Assembly: GCF_006974125.1 (NCBI RefSeq)
Contig: NZ_CP037858.1
Coordinates: 992,001-1,056,000 of the forward strand
DNA from: Stenotrophomonas maltophilia
GTDB lineage: Bacteria; Pseudomonadota; Gammaproteobacteria; Xanthomonadales; Xanthomonadaceae
DNA length: 64,000 bases
Reading direction: 5' to 3'
Shown: positions 1 to 8,513 of the stretch, in pieces
Numbering within the stretch: the stretch's first letter is position 1
Layout: each line of letters opens with the position of its first letter
Translations under genes and position numbers: made by a program
The notes under the pieces: generated by a model
Database searches by the model: none
What the model saw: only the letters and a program-made list of their open reading frames with translations
What the model was told of the DNA's origin: nothing

Positions 1-1313
1 CAGTTCTTGCCCGCCATCTTCGCCTGGTACATGGCGATGTCGCCGTTCTTCAGCAGCGTCGTCGCGTCGGCCGCATCATCGGGGAACAAGGTCACGCCGA
101 TCGAGGTACCGAGGAACAGCTCCCGGCCCTGCACCACCAGCGGCCTGCCCAGCTCACGCACCAGCACCTCGGCCAGCAGCCGCGCGTTGGCGGCCACGTC
201 ACCGTCGCCGACCAGAATCACGAATTCATCGCCACCGAAGCGGGCCAGCAGGGCCTCGTCACCGCCCGCTTCCGCGACCGCGCGACCGATGCGCTGTGCG
301 AACTGCAGCAACGCCTCGTCACCGGCCTCATGGCCAAGCGTGTCGTTGACCCGCTTGAAATCGTCGATGTCGGCGAACAGCAGTCCCAACCGATGATTGG
401 CGGCACGCGCCGCCATCAGCCGATGGTCCAGCGCTTCGCGGAACGCCAGCCGGTTGGTCAGCCCGGTCAATGCATCGGTGTAGGCCATGTGCCGCACTTC
501 GCGGTCATGGCGGGCGATCGCATCGCGCATGCGGGCGAAGCCGCGCACCAGCTCACCCACTTCATCGTCACGGGTGTTCTCGGCCAGCGGTGTCTGATAG
601 TCCCCCGCCTCGATGCGACGCGCGGCCGCGGCCAGGTCGCGGATCGGCGCGACCAGCGTGCGCTGCACGTACAGGATCACCACCACGCCAATCACCACCA
701 GCAACCCCAGCATCAGCAGCAACCATCCCAGGTGGCGGCTGCCGACCAGCTGCAGGCGCTCGCCAAGGGTGGCATTGGCCGCCTGTTCGCGTTGCTGCAC
801 CTCGTCCAGCGCCATCCCGACGCGGACGCCGCCGATGCGCTGGTTGCCGACCATGATCGGCATCGTGTTGTCCAGCACCTTCGGCGATTCCTGCACCAGC
901 AATGCCTGCGCCGCCGCAGCCTTGGGCGCCAGGGGATCGGCCATCGGCTGGCCGAATCCCGGGACCTCGACCGAGCCGTCGTGCACCAGCCGGCCACGCT
1001 CGTCGAACACCAGTACATAACGCACCACTGGCTGCCGCGCCGTGCTGCGCACCAGTACGCCGACCTGGTCCAGGTCGCGGTAATACAGCGGGTTGGCCAG
1101 CGCATCGGACAACTCGCGCGCCATCGCCTCGCCGCGGCTGCGCACGCTGCGGTCGAACAATTCATGGATGACGCCACCGCTGAGGGTGCGCACCTCGCTC
1201 TGCATCGCCGTCTGGCGCCCCAGCAGCACCGCCAGGATCGCGACCACCACGACCATCGCTCCGCCCATCGCCAGCAGGAACCGGGCCTGCATCCCCGAGC
1301 CGAGCCACTTCAT
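1..1313 (-). CDS. Membrane-anchored diguanylate cyclase (GGDEF), 3' end beyond the window
   Basis: Likely makes the second messenger c-di-GMP at the inner membrane. The visible 437 residues show a first transmembrane helix (about 11-32), a periplasmic sensor region (about 33-196), a second helix (about 197-216), a HAMP linker (about 217-270) and a GGDEF domain from about 275, with GGDEF at 360-364. The RxxD product-inhibition site expected just upstream is not seen. The gene runs off the left edge, so a following EAL domain cannot be excluded. Its ATG overlaps the stop of the PhnD-like gene (ATGA), so the two are translationally coupled. The binding protein therefore probably feeds a ligand signal to this cyclase; that link is inference. 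Confidence 0.9.
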   Translation of the reverse strand, partial: MKWLGSGMQARFLLAMGGAMVVVVAILAVLLGRQTAMQSEVRTLSGGVIHELFDRSVRSRGEAMARELSDALANPLYYRDLDQVGVLVRSTARQPVVRYVLVFDERGRLVHDGSVEVPGFGQPMADPLAPKAAAAQALLVQESPKVLDNTMPIMVGNQRIGGVRVGMALDEVQQREQAANATLGERLQLVGSRHLGWLLLMLGLLVVIGVVVILYVQRTLVAPIRDLAAAARRIEAGDYQTPLAENTRDDEVGELVRGFARMRDAIARHDREVRHMAYTDALTGLTNRLAFREALDHRLMAARAANHRLGLLFADIDDFKRVNDTLGHEAGDEALLQFAQRIGRAVAEAGGDEALLARFGGDEFVILVGDGDVAANARLLAEVLVRELGRPLVVQGRELFLGTSIGVTLFPDDAADATTLLKNGDIAMYQAKMAGKN

Positions 1314-2242
1314 TCCACTTCCATCCGCACGCGCGTCAATCCTTGTTTCAATTCATCCAACCGCTGCTGCGCATGCGCATCGACACGGTGGAAACCGGAA
1401 GTGCCAAAAAACCGATGCAACGCGCCCTGCGCCTGCGGGTCGCTGGCTGCCTGCAGCAGGACTTCCTGCAGGCGATCACGCACCCGGGCATCGAGGTCGG
1501 CGCGGACCATCTCCACCGCACGCGGGTACGGTTCGGTACGCAGCAGTTCGCGGAAATCGCGCCGGAATGCGGCCGGCACCCGCCGCTCGTCATTCCAGTC
1601 CACGCTGCTCACCGCCCCCACATCCGCCATCCCCTTGTGCACGTACGTCGCGATGTTCAACTCGCTGCGCGCGAACACATACCCCACGCTGTCACGCCCT
1701 GGCACGTCCCAGACCCCGGCCAGGATCTGTGGCGACAGGCCATGGTTCAGCAGGGTCATCACCGGCACCAGGTAGGCGCTGGTGGAAGCCGTGTTCTGCA
1801 GGGCCAGGCGATGGCCGCGCAGATCCTGCACCCGCTGGATGGGACTGTCGCTGCGCACGAAGAACACCGTCTGGTACTCGCGCACCCCGTTGCGTTCGGT
1901 CAGCAGCAAGGGGCGAGCGCCGCTGCGCTGGCCCAACGCCACTGCCGTACCGGAGGTTTCCGTGACCCAGTCGACCCGTCCCCGCCGCAGATAGCTCGCC
2001 ATCTGCTGCGGGTCGCGGGCCATCAGTATCCGCCCCTCCTGGATGCCGACGTCATGCATGCGAGCCACAACGTAGTCCAGCAGGGGTTGCAGCTGCTCGT
2101 AGTGGGCCTTGGGGTCATCGCTGATCCGGCCCAGCACCAGCACCGGATCCGGTGCTGCATGCACGGCTCCGGCCAGCAGGACCATGGCCAGGCTCAGCAG
2201 TCCCCCCTGCATTGCCTTTCGCAGACCCGACACAGACGTCAT
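1310..2242 (-). CDS. PhnD-like periplasmic substrate-binding protein
   Basis: A 310-residue phosphate/phosphite/phosphonate-type solute-binding protein. It opens with a signal peptide (about 1-29, cleavage after an AxA motif) and then shows the PhnD family pattern: a lobe beginning around the LVLGRISDDP stretch, and the regions around DVGAVSSVDW and ATYVHKGMADVG. No ABC permease or ATPase gene lies beside it, and its stop overlaps the start of a diguanylate cyclase, so it is more likely a sensory than a transport partner. A purine-rich AGGGGGG touches the chosen ATG; an alternative ATG at 2212 has AAAGG upstream and would still leave a signal peptide. Confidence 0.82.
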   Translation of the reverse strand: MTSVSGLRKAMQGGLLSLAMVLLAGAVHAAPDPVLVLGRISDDPKAHYEQLQPLLDYVVARMHDVGIQEGRILMARDPQQMASYLRRGRVDWVTETSGTAVALGQRSGARPLLLTERNGVREYQTVFFVRSDSPIQRVQDLRGHRLALQNTASTSAYLVPVMTLLNHGLSPQILAGVWDVPGRDSVGYVFARSELNIATYVHKGMADVGAVSSVDWNDERRVPAAFRRDFRELLRTEPYPRAVEMVRADLDARVRDRLQEVLLQAASDPQAQGALHRFFGTSGFHRVDAHAQQRLDELKQGLTRVRMEVE

Positions 2243-2288
2243 CCCCCCTGGGTATCCAGACAGACTACCCGAAAAAATGAGAACGCCG

Positions 2289-3059
2289 TCAGCTGTCCTT
2301 GCTACCGGCCTGTGCCAGACGCGCCATGCGCTGGGTGTCGGCGAGGATGCCGCGCAGCAGGCGCACTTCCTGCTCGCTCGGTTCGCTGCGCAGGAACAGG
2401 CGGCGCAGCTTGCGCATCGCCGATTCCGGGGCACGCCCCTTGTGGAAATCGATCTCGTCCAGGGTGTCGGAAAGCTGGGCGAAGAAGCTCTCCATCTGCT
2501 CATGGCTGGCCGCCTGCTCGCGGAAGCTGGGTTCGGTTTCTGCAACCGGCTGCGCCCCAAGCAGTTGCATGCGCGTTTCGTACGCCAGCACCTGCACCGC
2601 GGCGGCCAGGTTGAGCGAGCTGAACTCCGGGTCGGACGGAATATGCACCGCTGCATGGCAGAGCTGCAGTTCCTCGTTGGTCAGGCCGGTGCGCTCGCGG
2701 CCGAATACCAGTGCCACCTCGGCACCTTCGCCCGCCTTGGCCACCGCACGGGCGGCAGCATCGGCCGGCAGGTATTCCTCCAGCTGGACGCGGCGGGCAC
2801 GGGCCGTGCAGCCCAGTACCAGGCGACAGTCAGCCACAGCCTCGGCCAGGGTAGCCACCACCGGGGCGTCCCCCAACACGTCTTCGGCACCGGCCGAACG
2901 GCGGAAGGCCTCTTCGTCGAGCGGTTTTTCGGGGGCGACCAGCACCAGGCGGGCCAGGCCCATGGTCTTCAGGGCGCGGGCGGTAGCCCCCATGTTGCCG
3001 GGGTGCTGGGTACCGACCAGGACGAATCGGAGGCGGGTGGCGGCAGGAAACTGGGACAT
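2289..3059 (-). CDS. trmJ: tRNA (cytidine/uridine-32-2'-O)-methyltransferase TrmJ
   Basis: A SPOUT-class SAM-dependent enzyme that methylates the ribose of position 32 in the anticodon loop of several tRNAs. The 256-residue product begins with the family segment around LVGTQHPGNMGATARAL and carries the SPOUT knot motifs FGRERTGLTNEE and IPSDPEFSSLNLA. The C-terminal extension of about 90 residues is usual for TrmJ. The start was chosen because the conserved N-terminus begins a few residues later; no strong ribosome-binding site is seen. It is divergent from suhB across about 120 bp. Confidence 0.9.
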   Translation of the reverse strand: MSQFPAATRLRFVLVGTQHPGNMGATARALKTMGLARLVLVAPEKPLDEEAFRRSAGAEDVLGDAPVVATLAEAVADCRLVLGCTARARRVQLEEYLPADAAARAVAKAGEGAEVALVFGRERTGLTNEELQLCHAAVHIPSDPEFSSLNLAAAVQVLAYETRMQLLGAQPVAETEPSFREQAASHEQMESFFAQLSDTLDEIDFHKGRAPESAMRKLRRLFLRSEPSEQEVRLLRGILADTQRMARLAQAGSKDS

Positions 3060-3179
3060 GAACAGGGAAAAGGTCGAGCTGGACGATGACCAATGGTAAA
3101 CTGTGCGGCCGGCCACTGCGCCGGACCCGCTCTTTTCCCCCGCCAGTCCATCTCTTCTGCCTTTCCGGGAGCCCACGCC

Positions 3180-4007
3180 ATGCAGAAACCCGCCGTCACC
3201 GTCATGGTCAAGGCCGCCCGCCTCGCCGGCAACGTCCTGTTGCGCAACATCAACAAGCTCGAGGCACTGAACGTGGTGCAGAAGGGCCGGATGGACTACG
3301 CCAGCGAAGTGGATGCGGACGCGGAAAAGGTCATCGTCAAGGAACTCAAGCGCGCCTACCCGGACTACGGCATCTTCGGTGAAGAAGGTGGCGTGCAGGG
3401 CGAGCGCCGCCAGATGTGGGTCATCGACCCGCTGGATGGCACCAGCAACTACCTGCGCGGCGTGCCGCACTACTGCGTGTCGATCGCCCTGGTCGAGAAC
3501 GGCGAGCCGACCGATGCGGTCATCTTCGACCCGCTGCGCAATGAACTGTTCACCGCCAGCCGGGGCGCTGGTGCCGTGCTGAACGACCGCCGCATCCGCG
3601 TGGCCGACCGCAAGGACCTGGAAGGCACCATGATCCACACCGGCTTCGCCCCGCGCGAGCGCAGCCGCGCCAGCGCCCAGCTGAAGGCGGTCGACGCCCT
3701 GCTGGTGCACGGCGAGGACATCCGCCGCACCGGTTCGGCCGCGCTGGACCTGGCCTACGTGGCCTGCGGCCGTGCCGACGCCTACTTCGAGGCCGGTGTG
3801 AAGGCGTGGGACATCGCCGCCGGCCTGCTGCTGGTCCGCGAAGCGGGCGGCAAGGTCTGCGACTTCAAGGGCGCCACCCTGGGCCGCATGGACAACCGCG
3901 GCCCGGAGACCCACCAGATCGTGGCCGGCAACCTGAAGGTGGCCGAGTCGCTGCAGAAGGTGCTGGTGAACACTGGCTACGCGGCGGAGTTCGACGCGAA
4001 GTTCTGA
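3180..4007 (+). CDS. suhB: Inositol-1-monophosphatase family protein SuhB
   Basis: A Mg-dependent phosphatase of the inositol monophosphatase superfamily; in other gammaproteobacteria SuhB also joins the rRNA antitermination complex. The 275-residue sequence has the metal-binding motifs GEEGG (67-71), IDPLDGT (82-88) and WDIAAG (210-215), all intact. GGGAG lies 9 bases upstream of the ATG. It is followed by an intrinsic terminator. It is divergent from trmJ. Confidence 0.93.
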   Translation: MQKPAVTVMVKAARLAGNVLLRNINKLEALNVVQKGRMDYASEVDADAEKVIVKELKRAYPDYGIFGEEGGVQGERRQMWVIDPLDGTSNYLRGVPHYCVSIALVENGEPTDAVIFDPLRNELFTASRGAGAVLNDRRIRVADRKDLEGTMIHTGFAPRERSRASAQLKAVDALLVHGEDIRRTGSAALDLAYVACGRADAYFEAGVKAWDIAAGLLLVREAGGKVCDFKGATLGRMDNRGPETHQIVAGNLKVAESLQKVLVNTGYAAEFDAKF

Positions 4008-4033
4008 GGTTCCGTGTAAAGCGGTTCATGGAG

Positions 4034-4062
4034 ACGGCACCTGCGAAGGTGCCGTTTTCGTT
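4034..4062 (+). terminator. Rho-independent terminator after suhB
   Basis: Nine-base arms ACGGCACCT/AGGTGCCGT close a GCGA loop and are followed by a T-rich tract. It lies 26 bases after the suhB stop codon. Confidence 0.8.
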
Positions 4063-4069
4063 TGCGCGC

Positions 4070-4320
4070 CGGCGAGAGTCACTTCCACGACCGCGGAGGG
4101 GTGTCACTTTCTTTGCGCGCAAAGAAAGTAACCAAAGAAACGCTCCGCCGGGGCGCGAGCCGACGTGCTGCGCACGCCGGTACCCTGCGCTCCTCGGCCC
4201 GTCGAGGGACGGTGGGGGAACTCGCTGCGCTCAGACACCCGCACCTCTTCGCCCTCGCCGGACCTGCGGTGCTCGGCTCGCTCAAGGCGGACCCAAGGTC
4301 AAATGCCACAGCTGCACCCA
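4070..4320. repeat. Repeat-like non-coding stretch with a 22-bp perfect palindrome
   Basis: No credible gene is seen between suhB and the next gene. Positions 4107-4128 are a perfect 22-bp palindrome (halves CTTTCTTTGCG/CGCAAAGAAAG), followed by GTAACCAAAGAAA. From memory, this wording, like the GC-rich tract to about 4290, recurs in intergenic DNA of many Xanthomonadales and pseudomonads; that could not be searched here. Confidence 0.5.
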
Positions 4321-4343
4321 GTAGGTCCACGCCACGCGTGGAT
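4321..4343 (+). repeat. SMAG (GTAG-tipped) palindromic repeat
   Basis: GTAG followed by a short palindrome (TCCACGCCACGCGTGGA), the hallmark of the S. maltophilia GTAG repeat family. It is single and points toward the downstream unknown gene. Confidence 0.8.
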
Positions 4344-4373
4344 GCTGTTGCCAGCCATTTTCATCACGAAGGC

Positions 4374-4835
4374 TCAGCGTTTAAGGCGTTGCTCGATGAA
4401 CGACCTGATGTCGGACCCTTCTTTGCTTACTCGAAGACAAGCCAGCGCAGCAAATGGATTGAACGGCACCTTCGATTCCATCTCATGACCAACCAACATG
4501 GGCTCGGGCACGCCATTCTCGTTCAGTTCGACACACGACCATTCGCCACCGAAGCGGTGCCTGACAACCTCACCTAGATATCGAGCGCTCGAGTACTGCA
4601 TCAGCTCTTCTTCCTCGCCAGCTTCTTCCAGAAGTGCGATGAGCCTGTAGAGCGTGAGATCGAGCCCCTCCCAGCCATGCTCGGGATCAGGAAGTGCGGC
4701 ATGCCCCCGTCTTTCGAGCGCATCGCTGAACATCTCCAGCTCGGTCACCGTATGCTCATTGAATTCCTCAAGGAACTCAGCCTTGAGGTCATCGAACGTC
4801 TCATTGTCTCCTTGATTCACGTCGGGCATTCCCAT
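4374..4835 (-). CDS. Hypothetical GC-poor protein
   Basis: I do not recognise this 153-residue acidic protein. It has no signal peptide or membrane segment. Its C-terminal half (RYLGEVVRHRFGG, then a stretch ending FNPFAALACLRV) loosely resembles small DUF3806-like or immunity-type proteins, but this is weak. Base composition is clearly lower in GC than its neighbours and codon use is mixed, consistent with transfer. The start at 4835 has AGAG just upstream; a TTG at 4886 would add 17 residues. It sits between a repeat-filled gap and the htpX terminator. Confidence 0.6.
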   Translation of the reverse strand: MGMPDVNQGDNETFDDLKAEFLEEFNEHTVTELEMFSDALERRGHAALPDPEHGWEGLDLTLYRLIALLEEAGEEEELMQYSSARYLGEVVRHRFGGEWSCVELNENGVPEPMLVGHEMESKVPFNPFAALACLRVSKEGSDIRSFIEQRLKR

Positions 4836-5019
4836 TCGCTCTGCGAAGCAACTCCCGACTAAGCCAGATCCTCGTTTGCGGTTCAATACACACGGACAGG
4901 CACCTCACCCGATCCCTTGCAGTGCAAGGGGACAATGGATCCAAGTACGACATTCCAGCCGGGCAAGAAGTGCCAATTGCGACAAAAACCAAGAGCACAT
5001 CTACACGGCGACGGATTCA

Positions 5020-5052
5020 AAAAAAAACGCCCGGCGCGGGGCCGGGCGTTCC
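5020..5052 (-). terminator. Rho-independent terminator of htpX
   Basis: On the bottom strand, a GC-rich hairpin (CGCCCGGCCCC/GGGGCCGGGCG-type arms) is followed by nine T residues. It starts about 25 bases past the htpX stop. Confidence 0.85.
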
Positions 5053-5075
5053 TGCACTACCGTGGAAGCGGAGGC

Positions 5076-5942
5076 TTACGCCACCGTCGACGCCCGCAGC
5101 GCGGCGATGCGCTCTTCCAGCGGCGGGTGGCTCATGAACAGCTTCTTCGCGGTCGAACCAGCAATACCGAAGGCGGCAATCTGGGTCGGCAGCGTGCTCT
5201 GGCCGTGGTTGAGCTGCAGGCGCTCCAGCGCGGCGATCATCTTCTGGCGACCGGCCAGCGAGGCACCGCCAGCGTCGGCGCGGAACTCGCGGTGGCGCGA
5301 GAACCACATCGAGATCATGGTGGCGAACAGACCGAACACCATCTCCAGCACGAACACGATGATGTAGTAGGCAAAGCCGCGGCCGCCGCCTTCGCGGTTG
5401 CCCGACAGCGCGCTGTCGATGATGCCGCCGACCACGCGGGCCAGCACGATCACGAAGGTGTTCAGCACGCCCTGCAACAGCGCCATGGTGATCATGTCAC
5501 CGTTGGCGACGTGGGCGATCTCGTGGCCCAGCACCGCTTCGGCCTCATCCTCGCTCATGTTGTGCAGCAGGCCGGTGGACACCGCCACGAGCGCATTGTT
5601 GCGGTTGGCGCCGGTGGCGAAGGCATTGATCTCCGGACCTTCGTACACGGCCGCTTCGGGCATGCCGATGCCGGCCGCCTTGGCCTGGCGCTCGACGGTG
5701 GCCAGCAGCCAGCGTTCGGTCTGGTTGCGCGGCTCGGTGATCACCACCGCGCCGGTGGAACGCTTGGCCATCCACTTGGACAGCAGCAGCGAGATGAGGG
5801 AGCCACCAAAACCAAAGATCGCGGCCATGACCAGCAGGCCGCTCATCTGGTTCGAATTGACCCTCAGCAACGACATCACGATGCTGGCGAGGATCAGGAC
5901 CGCGAAATTGGTCGCCAGGAACAGGGCAATGCGGGTAAACAT
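5076..5942 (-). CDS. htpX: Membrane zinc metalloprotease HtpX
   Basis: An M48B protease of the inner membrane that degrades misfolded membrane proteins under envelope or heat stress. The 288-residue sequence has two N-terminal hydrophobic helices (about 5-25 and 33-54), the zinc motif HEIAH at 140-144, and a third-ligand Glu region (EFRAD) near 220. Two further hydrophobic segments lie after the HExxH motif. Length and order match the E. coli family. It is divergent from gluQ across 93 bp that contains a 14-bp palindrome. Confidence 0.95.
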   Translation of the reverse strand: MFTRIALFLATNFAVLILASIVMSLLRVNSNQMSGLLVMAAIFGFGGSLISLLLSKWMAKRSTGAVVITEPRNQTERWLLATVERQAKAAGIGMPEAAVYEGPEINAFATGANRNNALVAVSTGLLHNMSEDEAEAVLGHEIAHVANGDMITMALLQGVLNTFVIVLARVVGGIIDSALSGNREGGGRGFAYYIIVFVLEMVFGLFATMISMWFSRHREFRADAGGASLAGRQKMIAALERLQLNHGQSTLPTQIAAFGIAGSTAKKLFMSHPPLEERIAALRASTVA

Positions 5943-5994
5943 GGGAAAATCCGGCTCGGAAGGGGTCGATACCGGTCAATTTGCGGTGTGGTCA

Positions 5995-6008
5995 GCTTGA
6001 ATTCAAGC
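5995..6008. promoter_or_regulatory. 14-bp palindrome in the htpX-gluQ divergent region
   Basis: GCTTGAATTCAAGC is perfectly symmetric and lies midway between the two divergent start codons. It could be a regulator site, but no regulator is indicated. Confidence 0.3.
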
Positions 6009-6035
6009 GCCAACCTGACCGACGATTCAGCCAGC

Positions 6036-6956
6036 ATGACCTCCCCCATTCCCTGCGGCCGCTTCGCGCCCTCGCCGACCGGCCTGCTCCACCCCGGATC
6101 CCTGCTCGCCGCCTTCGGCAGCTGGCTGCTCGCGCGCCATCACGGCGGCCTGTGGCGGCTGCGCATCGAAGACGTCGACCCACCGCGCACCGTTCCCGGC
6201 GCCGCCGAGTCACAACTACAGGCGCTGGCAGCGTTCGGGCTGGCCCACGATGGTGCGATCCTCTGGCAGAGCGCGCGCGGCGAGGCCTACCAGGCCGCCC
6301 TGGACGTGCTGCTGGCCAGCGACCAGGCCTTTGTCTGCCATTGCAGCCGCAGCGACCTGGCTGCCAGCAGTGGCATCCACCATCGTTGCGTCGCCCGTCA
6401 ACCCCGGCCGGACCCCGCCGTCCGCTTCCGTGTTCCACCCGGCAGCATCGTGCGCTTCACCGATGGCCTGCGTGGACCGCAGCAGCAGGACGTGCATGCC
6501 GAGGTCGGCGACTTCGTGCTGCGCCGTGCGGATGGCTGCTGGGCCTACCAGCTGGCTGTCGTGGTCGATGACGCCGCACAGGGCGTGACCGAGGTGGTAC
6601 GTGGTGCCGACCTGCTCGACTCTACAGCGCGGCAGATCCTGCTGCAGCAGGCATTGGGGCTGGCGGTGCCGCACTACTGGCACCTGCCGCTGCTGTTGGA
6701 TGCGCCGGGCCACAAACTATCCAAGTCGCTGGCGGCACTGGCGGTGGACAGTTCGCGCCCACTGCCGGTGCTGCGCCAGCTCTGGCAGCTGCTCGGCCAG
6801 GCACCCGGGGCACTGGAACCTGCGCACGATCTGGACACGCTGTTGGCGGCCGCCCGGCAGGCCTTCGACCCAGCACTACTGCCACGTACCGACATCCTGC
6901 TGCCACCCGGCGCACTTTCTGCGCCGATGTTGCAGAATCACCCCTCCCCCACCTGA
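6036..6956 (+). CDS. gluQ: Glutamyl-Q tRNA(Asp) synthetase
   Basis: Activates glutamate without tRNA and attaches it to the queuosine at position 34 of tRNA-Asp. The 306-residue protein is a GluRS catalytic core lacking the anticodon-binding domain. It shows the HIGH-like segment APSPTGLLHPGS (11-22), a zinc site with C101, C103, nearby His and C118, and a KLSKS motif in place of KMSKS. The window also holds queG, which makes the queuosine that this enzyme modifies. The start was set where family homology begins. Confidence 0.93.
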   Translation: MTSPIPCGRFAPSPTGLLHPGSLLAAFGSWLLARHHGGLWRLRIEDVDPPRTVPGAAESQLQALAAFGLAHDGAILWQSARGEAYQAALDVLLASDQAFVCHCSRSDLAASSGIHHRCVARQPRPDPAVRFRVPPGSIVRFTDGLRGPQQQDVHAEVGDFVLRRADGCWAYQLAVVVDDAAQGVTEVVRGADLLDSTARQILLQQALGLAVPHYWHLPLLLDAPGHKLSKSLAALAVDSSRPLPVLRQLWQLLGQAPGALEPAHDLDTLLAAARQAFDPALLPRTDILLPPGALSAPMLQNHPSPT

Positions 6957-6973
6957 TTTCCGGACAGCATTCC

Positions 6974-7714
6974 ATGACATCTCGCGTCGCACTGGTCACC
7001 GGCGGAACCGGCGGCATCGGCACCGCCATCTGCCAGCGCCTGGCCGACCAGGGCCACCGGGTCGCCACCAATTACCGCGACGAGGCCAAGGCCCGCGCCT
7101 GGCAGCAGGCGATGGCCGAACGCGGTTACAGCGTGTCGATCTTCCCGGGTGATGTCTCTGATCCGGACAGTGCCGAAGCACTGGTGCGTGCAGTCGAGGC
7201 CGAACTGGGCCCGGTCGAGATCCTGGTCAACAACGCCGGCATCACCCGCGACACCACCTTCCATCGCATGCGCGCGGACCAGTGGCACGATGTGATCAAC
7301 ACCAACCTCAACTCGGTGTTCAACGTCACCCGCCCGGTCATCGAGGGCATGCGCCGGCGGGGCTGGGGCCGGGTCATCCAGATCAGCTCGATCAACGGCC
7401 TGAAGGGCCAGTACGGCCAGGCCAACTACGCGGCCGCGAAGGCCGGCATGCATGGCTTCACCATCTCGCTGGCCCGCGAGAACGCCGGCTTCGGCATTAC
7501 CGTCAACACCATTTCGCCCGGCTACGTGGCCACCGACATGGTGATGGCGGTGCCGGAAGAAGTGCGCGCCAAGATCGTCGCCGACATTCCCACCGGGCGC
7601 CTCGGCAAGCCGGAGGAAATCGCTTACGGGGTGTCCTTCCTGGTGGCGGAGGAAGCCTCGTGGATCACCGGCAGCAACCTGGACATCAATGGCGGCCACC
7701 ATATGGGTTGGTAA
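6974..7714 (+). CDS. phbB: Acetoacetyl-CoA reductase (PhbB/PhaB type)
   Basis: An NADPH-dependent SDR enzyme reducing acetoacetyl-CoA to (R)-3-hydroxybutyryl-CoA, the second step of polyhydroxybutyrate synthesis. In 246 residues it shows the GGTGGIG nucleotide loop (10-16), NNAGITRD (86-93), Ser near 138 and the YxxxK pair Y152/K156. It ends with the G-H-H-M-G-W tail typical of PhaB. It lies 17 bp after gluQ and is followed by phaR, the PHA regulator, which supports PhaB over FabG. No PHA synthase gene is present in this window. Confidence 0.88.
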   Translation: MTSRVALVTGGTGGIGTAICQRLADQGHRVATNYRDEAKARAWQQAMAERGYSVSIFPGDVSDPDSAEALVRAVEAELGPVEILVNNAGITRDTTFHRMRADQWHDVINTNLNSVFNVTRPVIEGMRRRGWGRVIQISSINGLKGQYGQANYAAAKAGMHGFTISLARENAGFGITVNTISPGYVATDMVMAVPEEVRAKIVADIPTGRLGKPEEIAYGVSFLVAEEASWITGSNLDINGGHHMGW

Positions 7715-7765
7715 GCCGCGCCAGCGGCCACAGCGGCGCACACCCGCCGCCCCTGCCGATGGTCA

Positions 7766-7799
7766 TGCTGCGCAGCACGCAAACCCTTGTTGCGCAACA
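7766..7799. promoter_or_regulatory. Paired TGC-rich palindromes, candidate PhaR operators
   Basis: Two perfect 12-bp palindromes, TGCTGCGCAGCA (7766-7777) and TGTTGCGCAACA (7788-7799), have centres exactly 22 bp apart, about two helix turns. PhaR proteins of other bacteria bind TGC-rich symmetric DNA and repress their own gene. The location between phbB and phaR fits autoregulation. Confidence 0.45.
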
Positions 7800-7899
7800 T
7801 GATCCCCCGTGAAAGCCAAGCCTGGCGGGGGCTGAGGCGGTTGCAACGGCTGCTGCACTGCGCCATGCTGCGCATCTACTGTGACGAGTGACCGCTTCA

Positions 7900-8439
7900 A
7901 TGGCTGCGACCCGCATCATCAAGAAGTATCCGAACCGCCGCCTCTACGACACCGAGATCTCCAGCTACATCACCATCGAGGACGTGCGCCAACTGATCCT
8001 GGACGGTGAAGACTTCGAAGTCCGTGACGCCAAGAGCGGCGACGACCTCACCCGTTCGGTCCTGCTGCAGATCATCGCCGACCAGGAACAGGACGGCGAA
8101 CCGATGCTGTCCACCCAGCTGCTGAGCCAGCTGATCCGCTTCTACGGCGACTCCCTTCAGGGCTTCATGGGCAACTACCTGGAGCGCAGCATGCAGGTCT
8201 TCCTCGACCAGCAGCAGCAGTTCCGCCAGCAGATGGGCAACCTGCTGGGCCAGACCCCGTGGGCGATGATGAACCAGTTGACCGAGCGCAACCTGGAGCT
8301 GTGGCAGGAATTCCAGCGCAGCATGGGCACCGGTTTCGGTGGTCCGCGACCGGGTGGCACCGGAACGGGAACCGGCGCAGGTACCGGCAACAAGCCGAAC
8401 GAGCCGGGCACCGGCACCGGCGGCAAGACCCGCCGCTGA
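7900..8439 (+). CDS. phaR: Polyhydroxyalkanoate synthesis repressor PhaR
   Basis: A DNA-binding regulator that senses PHA granules and represses phasin genes and itself. The N-terminus carries the conserved PHB_acc_N domain (KKYPNRRLYDT..SSYITIEDV, about 5-60), then the Gln-rich PHB_acc region, and a low-complexity Gly/Thr/Pro tail over the last 35 residues that other PhaR proteins lack or vary. The ATG at 7900 is preferred; an in-frame GTG at 7888 would add four residues. A strong terminator follows. Confidence 0.9.
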   Translation: MAATRIIKKYPNRRLYDTEISSYITIEDVRQLILDGEDFEVRDAKSGDDLTRSVLLQIIADQEQDGEPMLSTQLLSQLIRFYGDSLQGFMGNYLERSMQVFLDQQQQFRQQMGNLLGQTPWAMMNQLTERNLELWQEFQRSMGTGFGGPRPGGTGTGTGAGTGNKPNEPGTGTGGKTRR

Positions 8440-8460
8440 GCTGCGGCATCGGCTGATACG

Positions 8461-8492
8461 AAAACGGCGCGCCCCTGGCGCGCCGTTTTGTT
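8461..8492. terminator. Bidirectional terminator between phaR and the TraB/GumN gene
   Basis: A 13-bp perfect stem (AAAACGGCGCGCC/GGCGCGCCGTTTT) with a 3-base loop gives T runs on both strands. It serves the two convergent genes. Confidence 0.9.
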
Positions 8493-8513
8493 TGGCATCG
8501 TGCCAACGATACG

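Noticed and set aside
6974..7714. Fatty acid synthesis FabG
   Set aside because: The C-terminal tail, the lack of a fab cluster and the adjacent phaR favour acetoacetyl-CoA reductase.
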